NCBI GenBank assembly: GCA_902796835.1
Contig: CADBQP010000001.1
Coordinates: 1-37,536, forward strand
Direction of reading: 5' to 3'
DNA: 37,536 nt
From: an uncultured Bacteroidales bacterium
Lineage (GTDB): Bacteria > Bacteroidota > Bacteroidia > Bacteroidales > Bacteroidaceae
This document shows, in pieces, positions 31,500 through 37,536 of the stretch; position 1 is the first letter of the stretch, and every line of letters begins with the position of its first letter. A program made the translations under genes and the position numbers. The notes beneath the pieces were generated by a model. The model had not been told where the DNA came from. It saw only the letters and a program-made list of their open reading frames with translations, and did no database searches.

Positions 31500-34433
31500 T
31501 TGAGAAAATTTACGATACTTTTCTGCCTTTTCTACGTCATCGTGGGCCTTGCCATGAGCATTGCCAGCGGTGGCGGCTTGGGAGTTTATCGCAGCTCAAA
31601 CCGCGGCGCAGCCCCTGTTGACACGGACTCCACGGTTGGCTCAGTTGTGAAAACTAACGCCGACCTTGTTGGAAATATCTCCGACCTTGTTGGAAATAAC
31701 TCGGCACTTGTGGACACGGCCAAGGCCTTGCTCGACTCGCTGTCGAAGGCAGTGAGACCCGCGGCCGACAGCCTTCTTGCCAAGAGGCCCGCGGCCGACA
31801 GCCTCATGGTGGCCGACAGCCTGGGCACCGACTCGCTCGTGGCCGACAGCGCCAAGAAGCGCACGGCCGGCATTGAAGACCCCGTGGCCTACGAGGCTGC
31901 CGACTCCATGGTCTACGACGCCGAAACAGGCTTGGTCTATCTTTACGGGCAGGCCAAGGTGAAATATCAGGACATGACGCTCGATGCGGGCCAGATAAGC
32001 ATGAGCCTCGACTCCAACCTGGTGCATGCCAACGGCGTGCTCGACACGGCCGGTGTGCTCACTCAGGCGCCTGTTTACCATCAGGGTTCCGACGAATATA
32101 AGAGCGAAACGATGAGCTTCAACTTCAAGACGAAGAAGGGTTTCATTGGCAATGTGTCGACTGCTCAGGGCAACGGATTTCTGCACAGCCAGCAGTCGAA
32201 GCGCACGTCGGACGGCACGCTCTACCTGCAGCATGGCACGTATTCCACCTGCGACGCCGAGCATCCTCACTTCTATCTGGCGCTGAGCCGCGCCAAGGTG
32301 CGCCCTGGCAAGAACACCGTGTTTGGCCCTGCCTACCTCGTGGTGGCCGACGTGCCCCTGCCGCTGGCCATTCCCTATGGTTTTTTCCCCTTCAACAAGA
32401 GCTATTCGAGCGGCTTCATCATGCCTACTTACGGCGACGAAACGAGTCGTGGATTCTACCTGCGCAACGGTGGATACTACTTTGCCCTGAACGACCACAT
32501 GGACCTCAAGGTGTTGGGCGAAATCTACACCAAGGGCTCGTGGGGCCTCAGTCTGGAAACCAACTACACGAAGCGCTACCGCTATCGCGGCAACTTTTTC
32601 TTCAGTTACCTCAACACCGTGGAGGGCGAGCGCAACATGCCCGACTACACGGTGACGCGCAGCATGAAACTGCAGTGGCAACACACGAAAGACCCCAAGT
32701 CGAGCCCCAACACCACCTTTTCGGCCCGTGTGAACTTTGCCTCGGAAAGCTATGAGCGCAAGAACCTCACGAGCATGTATGACCCCATGGCCTACACCCA
32801 GAGCACGCGAAGCAGCAGTGTGAGCCTGTCGCACACGTTCGAAAGCATAGGACTCACAATCTCGGGCTCGTCGAACCTCACGCAGAACATGCGCGACTCG
32901 TCCATCGTTATGTCGCTGCCTGAGCTCAGCATATCGCTCGCCAAGTTCTATCCCTTCCGCAGAAAGAAGTCGGTGGGAAAAGAAAAGTGGTATGAAAAAA
33001 TATCGTTAGCCTACACCGGCAACCTGAGCAACAGCATTAACACCAAGGAAGACAAGCTGCTGCGCTCCAACCTCATTAAAGACTGGCGCAACGGCATGAG
33101 CCATCGCATTCCCATCGACGCCACTTTCCAAATCTTCAAGTATATCAACGTCACGCCCAACATTTCGCTGCGCGGCATGACGTATACAAGCCGCGTGATG
33201 CGTTCGTGGGACAGGGAGCGCCAAGTGGAGCGGCTCGACACCACCTATGGTTTCTACAACCTCTTCGACTGGAACTTGGGCGTTTCGGCCAACACCACCA
33301 TCTATGGCTTCTACACACCCTGGAAAAAGCTCTTCGGCGAGAAAATCATAGCCATTCGGCACGTCATCAAGCCCAGCGTTTCGTTCACCTATGCCCCCGA
33401 CTTCACCACCTCGACTTATGGGTACACGCGCCACTACGTGAAAACCGAGGCCGACGGCACCGTATCGACCGTGAGCTATTCGCCCTACTCGGGGGGCATC
33501 TACGGATATCCCAACGGCACCCAGCAGGGACTCATCACGATGTCGCTCTCGAACAACCTCGAGATGAAAGTGCGCAGCGACCGCGACTCCACCGGCGAGC
33601 GCAAGATAAGCCTCATTGACGAGCTATATGGCGCACTGTCATACAACATGTCGGCAAAAACACGCCCGTGGAGCGACCTGAGCACCCGCATCCGACTGAA
33701 GATTACCAAGAGCTACACCTTCTCCATGGCTGCCACGTTTGCCACCTATGCCTACCGTTTCAACGAAAAGGGACAGGTCGAGGTGGGCGACCGCACCGAA
33801 TGGAGCTATGGCCGCTTTGGCCGCTTTCAGGGCATGTCGCAAAACGTGTCCTATACGCTCGACAATCAGAAGGTGGCCAAATGGCTCGGCTTCCTGACCG
33901 GACGCCGCTCCTCGCGACAGGACAACGAAAAAAACAATGAGCAGACCGACGAAGACGAAGTGGCGGCCGACGAGACCAACCTTGACCCCGATCTGATGGC
34001 CGGCCGAAAGACACCGCCCAAGAAGGTCAAGGCCAAAGTAGACGACGACGGCTATCTGGCCTTCTCCATACCCTGGTCGCTCACCCTCTCGTATGGCATA
34101 TCCATGTATGAGGACCGCACCAAGAAAATCAACGTCCATCGCATGCGCTACCCCTATTCGTTCACTCAGACGTTCAACTGCTCAGGCTTCGTGCGATTGG
34201 CCGACGGCTGGAACATCACTTTTACGTCGGGCTACGACTTCAATAACCACGAAATATCCATGACTACCGCCTCGCTCAGCCGCGACCTTCACTGCTTCGA
34301 AATGTCGTGCAGCGTGGTGCTCAGGCCCTATTCGTCGTTCAACTTCTCGTTCCGCGCCCGGGCCAACGAGCTGGCCGATGCGCTGAAGTGGGACAAGCGA
34401 AGCTCATACAGCACAAACATTGATTGGTATTAG
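31500..34433 (+). CDS. lptD: LPS-assembly outer membrane protein LptD-like, non-ATG start
   Basis: The product, about 977 residues, is a Bacteroidetes LptD (OstA) homolog that inserts lipopolysaccharide into the outer membrane. After a hydrophobic signal (RKFTILFCLFYVIVGLAMS) comes a low-complexity Ala/Asp/Ser/Leu linker with ADSL repeats (about 20-125). Then comes a LptA-like OstA domain (VYDAETGLVYLYGQAKVKYQ), and a long beta-barrel region rich in alternating strands to the C-terminal Tyr (NIDWY). The start is not ATG. The first in-frame ATG (31554) would remove the signal, so TTG at 31500 is the best choice; a TTG at 31467 overlaps the promoter box. An acidic, charged insert lies near residues 800-850. 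It leads a likely operon with the next three genes. Confidence 0.82.
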   Translation: MRKFTILFCLFYVIVGLAMSIASGGGLGVYRSSNRGAAPVDTDSTVGSVVKTNADLVGNISDLVGNNSALVDTAKALLDSLSKAVRPAADSLLAKRPAADSLMVADSLGTDSLVADSAKKRTAGIEDPVAYEAADSMVYDAETGLVYLYGQAKVKYQDMTLDAGQISMSLDSNLVHANGVLDTAGVLTQAPVYHQGSDEYKSETMSFNFKTKKGFIGNVSTAQGNGFLHSQQSKRTSDGTLYLQHGTYSTCDAEHPHFYLALSRAKVRPGKNTVFGPAYLVVADVPLPLAIPYGFFPFNKSYSSGFIMPTYGDETSRGFYLRNGGYYFALNDHMDLKVLGEIYTKGSWGLSLETNYTKRYRYRGNFFFSYLNTVEGERNMPDYTVTRSMKLQWQHTKDPKSSPNTTFSARVNFASESYERKNLTSMYDPMAYTQSTRSSSVSLSHTFESIGLTISGSSNLTQNMRDSSIVMSLPELSISLAKFYPFRRKKSVGKEKWYEKISLAYTGNLSNSINTKEDKLLRSNLIKDWRNGMSHRIPIDATFQIFKYINVTPNISLRGMTYTSRVMRSWDRERQVERLDTTYGFYNLFDWNLGVSANTTIYGFYTPWKKLFGEKIIAIRHVIKPSVSFTYAPDFTTSTYGYTRHYVKTEADGTVSTVSYSPYSGGIYGYPNGTQQGLITMSLSNNLEMKVRSDRDSTGERKISLIDELYGALSYNMSAKTRPWSDLSTRIRLKITKSYTFSMAATFATYAYRFNEKGQVEVGDRTEWSYGRFGRFQGMSQNVSYTLDNQKVAKWLGFLTGRRSSRQDNEKNNEQTDEDEVAADETNLDPDLMAGRKTPPKKVKAKVDDDGYLAFSIPWSLTLSYGISMYEDRTKKINVHRMRYPYSFTQTFNCSGFVRLADGWNITFTSGYDFNNHEISMTTASLSRDLHCFEMSCSVVLRPYSSFNFSFRARANELADALKWDKRSSYSTNIDWY
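31661..31698 (+). repeat. short direct repeats in the lptD linker
   Basis: CGACCTTGTTGGAAATA occurs at 31661-31677 and again at 31682-31698 with a 21-base period. A second pair, around GCCCGCGGCCGACAGCCT, follows near 31760-31805. All are in frame and encode the DLVGN and PAADSL repeats. Confidence 0.7.
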
Positions 34434-34462
34434 AAAATCATAAACCCATATATTTCTTTCAA

Positions 34463-35110
34463 ATGAAACTGCATCATCTCTTAATCGGCGTCGTCGTGGC
34501 CCTGACGAGCTGCTCCAGCAAATCAGAGTTCCACAGCACCAGCTTTGCCGAGAACATCATCTACATGTTTGCCGACCAAACAGAAGACACCATCCACGTA
34601 ATCTACACCGACCCCTGGACCCTCACCTCGGACAACCCATGGCTCAAACCCGAAGTGACGAGCGGAAAACTATCGTCGCAGATGTATAACCTCGAGACGC
34701 GCGCCATCGCCATCAAGGCACAGCCCAACACCACCGGAAAAACCCGGCTGGCCGTCCTCACGCTCAGGGGAGACGACGTGGCCCAAATGCCTGTCTACCA
34801 AATACCCTATCTCAACATTCTCACGCCCGATCCTGTGGTGACGGGCGAAACCGAGGCCGACCGCAAGGCCGACTACACCCTGACACTGGCCGACAGCATT
34901 GAACAAACCATAATTCGATTCCACGTTTATGCCAATGCCACACTCAGCAGCAACGCCGAATGGCTCGTGCCCGACTCCACGGAATTTACTCCCGGGCTCC
35001 ATGCCGTCGGAGTGCGCACAGGGCGCAACCGAACCGGCTCGATGCGATCCGGCGTGCTCATGCTCACCTCTAACGGAGCCAGCACACCTATTAATATTAG
35101 GCAAAACTAA
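34463..35110 (+). CDS. hypothetical lipoprotein downstream of lptD
   Basis: The 215-residue product has a short lipoprotein signal with lipobox LTSC (Cys17) and then a beta-rich sequence. Two similar halves are suggested by DNPWLKPEVTSGKL... NTTGKTRLAVLTLRGDD and by SNAEWLVPDSTEF... RNRTGSMRSGVLMLTSNG. Each has a Trp-Leu-x-Pro element and an RTG-type strand, similar to BACON-like or Ig-like repeats of Bacteroidetes surface proteins. Function is unknown. It starts 29 bases after lptD and ends 2 bases before the Fe-alcohol dehydrogenase start, so it is surely in the same transcript. A role in outer-membrane assembly would be guilt by association only. Confidence 0.78.
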   Translation: MKLHHLLIGVVVALTSCSSKSEFHSTSFAENIIYMFADQTEDTIHVIYTDPWTLTSDNPWLKPEVTSGKLSSQMYNLETRAIAIKAQPNTTGKTRLAVLTLRGDDVAQMPVYQIPYLNILTPDPVVTGETEADRKADYTLTLADSIEQTIIRFHVYANATLSSNAEWLVPDSTEFTPGLHAVGVRTGRNRTGSMRSGVLMLTSNGASTPINIRQN

Positions 35111-35112
35111 CG

Positions 35113-36288
35113 ATGGAAAACTTCATATTTCAAAGTCCCACGCAGTTCGTCTTCGGTCGCGCCACTGAAGAGCAAGTGGGCGCCCTTGTCAAGGCCCATG
35201 GCGGCACAAAAGTGCTCCTCGTCTACGGCCAGGGCTCCGTGGTGCGCAGTGGCCTGATAGACCGCGTGCGGCGTTCGCTGAGCAAAGCCGAAATCCCTTT
35301 TGTCGAAATGGGGCAGGTGATGCCCAATCCCACCGACGAAAAAGTGTATGAAGGCATCGACCTCTGTCGTCGCGAAGGTGCAGACTTCTTGCTGCCCGTG
35401 GGCGGCGGCTCCGTCATAGACTGCGCCAAGGCCATTGCGGCCGGAGTGCCCTACGACGGCGATTTTTGGGACTTCTTCGAAGGCAAGACCATCCCCACGG
35501 CCCTGCCCGTGGGCGTGGTGCTCACCATTCCCGCCGCCGGCAGCGAGGGTTCGGGCAACAGCGTCATCACAAAGGCCGCGCTGCAGAAGAAAATCAGCAT
35601 TCGCGCCCCCCACGTGTTGCGGCCCCGTTTTGCCGTGATGAATCCCGAACTCACATTTACCCTGCCGCCCTATCAAACGGCCTGCGGAGTGGTAGACATG
35701 ATGGCCCACATACAGGAGCGCTACTTCAACAACACTCCTGCCACGCAAGTCACCGACTGCCTGAGCGAAGCCCTGCTGCGCACCATTGCCGAACTGGCAC
35801 CAAAAGTGATGGCCGTGCCCGATGACTACGATGCCCGTGCCAACCTCGAATGGTGTGGCACACTGGCCCACAACGGACTTTGCGGCGTAGGTGTGGCCGA
35901 AGACTGGGCCTCGCATGCCATGGAACACGAGCTCAGCGCCCTCTACGGCGTGGCCCACGGAGCCGGACTGGCAGTAGTGTTTCCCGCCTGGCTCACATGG
36001 ATGGCCCACCACAACCCGCGCAAGGTTAAACAGTGGGCCGAAAACGTGTGGCACGTCGACAGCAGCGGGCTCACTGAACTCGAAACCTGCCTCGAGGGCA
36101 TCAGCCGATACAAGGACTTCCTTCACAGCATAGGCATGCCCACCACACTCGGAGAACTCGGAATCGAGAACCCCGACATCAGTCTGCTCAGCAGCCGCCT
36201 GCACGAACACAAAGGCCCCACCGTGGGCACCTACGTGCCCCTCGGACCTGCCGACAGCCGCGAAATCTACCAATTAGCACAAGGATAA
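35113..36288 (+). CDS. iron-containing alcohol dehydrogenase (second copy)
   Basis: The 391-residue group III alcohol dehydrogenase is a diverged relative of the one at 2078-3241. The nucleotide loop is LPVGGGSVIDCAKAIAAG. The metal ligands are present as VVDMMAHIQE (Asp, His) and SHAMEHELSALYGVAHGAG (two His). The opening MENFIFQSPTQFVFGRA is typical of the butanol dehydrogenase branch. It starts 2 bases after the lipoprotein stop and 8 bases precede asnA, so it is embedded in the lptD unit. Substrate unknown. It is not a recent duplicate, because identity to the other copy is low outside the motifs. Confidence 0.9.
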   Translation: MENFIFQSPTQFVFGRATEEQVGALVKAHGGTKVLLVYGQGSVVRSGLIDRVRRSLSKAEIPFVEMGQVMPNPTDEKVYEGIDLCRREGADFLLPVGGGSVIDCAKAIAAGVPYDGDFWDFFEGKTIPTALPVGVVLTIPAAGSEGSGNSVITKAALQKKISIRAPHVLRPRFAVMNPELTFTLPPYQTACGVVDMMAHIQERYFNNTPATQVTDCLSEALLRTIAELAPKVMAVPDDYDARANLEWCGTLAHNGLCGVGVAEDWASHAMEHELSALYGVAHGAGLAVVFPAWLTWMAHHNPRKVKQWAENVWHVDSSGLTELETCLEGISRYKDFLHSIGMPTTLGELGIENPDISLLSSRLHEHKGPTVGTYVPLGPADSREIYQLAQG

Positions 36289-36296
36289 ACCACATT

Positions 36297-37331
36297 ATGC
36301 CCCTCATACTACCACAAGGATACAAGCCCCTGCTCAATAAGTACGAAACCGAGCAGGGCATCAAGCTCATCAAAGAATTCTTTCAGGACAACCTCTCCAC
36401 CGGCCTCCACCTGCGGCGCGTCACCGGCCCCCTGTTTGTGCAGAGCGGCCTCGGCATCAACGACGACCTCAGCGGCAAGGAGCGCCCCGTGCGCTTCCCC
36501 ATAAAATGCATGGGCGATGCCATGGCCGAAGTAGTGCACAGCCTGGCCAAGTGGAAACGCCTCACGCTCGGCGAGTTCAACGTAAAGCCCGGATACGGCA
36601 TCTATACCGACATGAACGCCATACGTGCCGACGAAGACTTGGACAACCTGCACTCCCTCTACGTGGACCAGTGGGACTGGGAGCAGACCATCACCGCCGA
36701 GCAGCGTACGCTCGAGTATCTCAAAAAGGTGGTGAAAAACATCTACTATGCTATGCGCCGCACCGAGTTCCTCATCTGCGAGCGCTTTCCTCAACTGCAA
36801 CCCTCGCTTGTTGAGAAAGTCACCTTCGTTCATAGCGAAGAACTGCTCCAGCGCTGGCCCGACAAAACGCCTCATGAGCGCGAGGATCTCATAGCCCGCG
36901 AGCACGGCAGCGTGTTCATCGTGGGCATTGGCGCACCCCTTTCGAACGGCGTGCCCCACGACATGCGCGCCCCCGACTATGATGACTACACCACACTCAA
37001 TAGCGATGGCTATCAAGGGCTCAATGGCGACCTCATCGTGTGGAACGAAGTGTTGGGCCGTAGCTTCGAAATCTCGTCGATGGGCATACGCGTAGACAAG
37101 GCCGCCCTGTTGCGCCAGCTGGCCGAGAGCCATCAGCAAGAGCGCCTTGAGCTCTACTTCCATCAGCGTCTCATGGCCGACACCTTGCCCCTCTCCATCG
37201 GCGGCGGCATAGGCCAGTCGCGGCTGTGCATGCTCTATCTCAAGAAAGCCCACATCGGCGAAATACAGGCCAGCATATGGCCCGAACCAATGCGCGAAGA
37301 ATGTCGCAAGGCCGGAATCCCCATCATCTGA
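36297..37331 (+). CDS. asnA: aspartate-ammonia ligase (asparagine synthetase A)
   Basis: The 344-residue enzyme makes asparagine from aspartate, ammonia and ATP. It has a class II synthetase-like fold. Hallmarks are SGLGINDDLSGKERPVRF, the GDAMAEVVHSLAKWKR segment, FNVKPGYGIYTDMNAIR, and the C-terminal LPLSIGGGIGQSRLCMLYL. Length is close to the E. coli enzyme (330). The ATG at 36297 was chosen as it opens with the family start. It is the last gene of the run from lptD, 8 bases after the alcohol dehydrogenase. Its product feeds asnS, also in this window. Confidence 0.95.
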   Translation: MPLILPQGYKPLLNKYETEQGIKLIKEFFQDNLSTGLHLRRVTGPLFVQSGLGINDDLSGKERPVRFPIKCMGDAMAEVVHSLAKWKRLTLGEFNVKPGYGIYTDMNAIRADEDLDNLHSLYVDQWDWEQTITAEQRTLEYLKKVVKNIYYAMRRTEFLICERFPQLQPSLVEKVTFVHSEELLQRWPDKTPHEREDLIAREHGSVFIVGIGAPLSNGVPHDMRAPDYDDYTTLNSDGYQGLNGDLIVWNEVLGRSFEISSMGIRVDKAALLRQLAESHQQERLELYFHQRLMADTLPLSIGGGIGQSRLCMLYLKKAHIGEIQASIWPEPMREECRKAGIPII

Positions 37332-37407
37332 GCCCGCTGCGAGCCGCAATTGGCGCATCATGGAAAAATAAATTGCAGCCCAGAGCCGTGCATTGCGCAA
37401 AAAGCAT

Positions 37408-37415
37408 TATCTTTG
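37408..37415 (+). promoter_or_regulatory. candidate -7 box of the tRNA-Arg gene
   Basis: TATCTTTG, 45 bases upstream of the mature tRNA 5' end. It has no good -33 partner. Confidence 0.45.
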
Positions 37416-37459
37416 CGCCCGAAAAATAGAAGCAGCGCCCTTGCGCGCCGCCTTGACGG

Positions 37460-37533
37460 GGTCCGGTAGCTCAGCTGGATAGAGCAACAGCCTTCTAAGC
37501 TGTGGGTCTTGGGTTCGAATCCCAACCGGATCA
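37460..37533 (+). tRNA. tRNA-Arg (anticodon TCT)
   Basis: The 74-base cloverleaf is complete. The acceptor stem is GGTCCGG/CCGGATC with one G-T pair. The D stem is GCTC/GAGC. The anticodon stem ACAGC/GCTGT holds the loop CTTCTAA with anticodon TCT. The T stem TTGGG/CCCAA has loop TTCGAAT. The discriminator is A and CCA is not encoded. It reads AGA codons. It lies about 130 bases after asnA, close to the right edge. Confidence 0.95.
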
Positions 37534-37536
37534 CAA

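Noticed and set aside
36309-37400. Minus-strand ORF of 363 codons
   Set aside because: Antisense to asnA; no independent support.
1-37536. Mobile elements or defence systems
   Set aside because: No transposase, integrase, restriction, toxin-antitoxin or phage genes were recognised, and no flanking repeats or attachment sites were seen.

Overview
The window is ordinary chromosomal DNA from a member of the Bacteroidales. It is most like Prevotellaceae or a related gut family, but the species cannot be fixed from sequence alone. Four things point there: promoter-like TAnnTTTG boxes, almost no Shine-Dalgarno sequences, several Bacteroidetes-typical families (DUF4270, an HU-related protein, PepSY-like lipoproteins, a minimal GT5 protein beside panC), and a protease tail of the kind common in Prevotella secreted proteins. 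The DNA is GC-rich. I see no insertion sequence, prophage, CRISPR array or conjugative gene.

Layout. 1-1100: the 5' part of a minus-strand dihydropyrimidine dehydrogenase subunit gene (preA), running off the left edge, with a possible small coupled ORF before it. 1206-2007: an HU-related DNA-binding protein and its terminator. 2078-10693: mostly minus-strand genes, namely an Fe-alcohol dehydrogenase, two tandem PepSY-like lipoproteins, an M23/LysM peptidase, a GH125 mannosidase with a DUF3089 hydrolase, and a secreted M6 metalloprotease. A small plus-strand TIGR04076 gene sits among them. 10830-13249: panC-panD-hemW on the minus strand. 13708-25859: a long plus-strand run with a GT5-like protein, a DUF4270 lipoprotein, an rRNA pseudouridine synthase with a QGGY-rich arm, asnS, a DUF4375 protein, smpB, a degenerate GH5-like secreted protein, a six-SLBB polysaccharide exporter, a WecA-like phosphoglycosyltransferase and a SpoU methyltransferase. 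25995-30653: mltG on the minus strand, a divergent HAD phosphatase-panB pair, an HD/DUF2520 fusion and a guanine-deaminase-like enzyme. 30850-37533: an HD hydrolase, lptD, a lipoprotein, a second Fe-alcohol dehydrogenase, asnA and tRNA-Arg(TCT).

Functional threads. All three genes specific to the pantothenate branch lie here, with panC and panD adjacent and panB about 15 kb away. Cell-envelope functions are prominent: LptD, MltG, the M23 peptidase, the SLBB exporter, the WecA-like enzyme and lipoproteins. Asparagine is served by asnA (synthesis) and asnS (tRNA charging). Translation genes include asnS, smpB, two RNA-modifying enzymes and a tRNA.

I did not find a convincing new multi-gene system. 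The best leads are single-locus oddities: a secreted GH5-fold protein that seems to have lost its catalytic nucleophile, next to exopolysaccharide genes; an HD phosphohydrolase fused to a DUF2520 oxidoreductase; a long QGGY-repeat arm on a pseudouridine synthase; and an ATGA-coupled small ORF before a preA that lacks one iron-sulfur cysteine.
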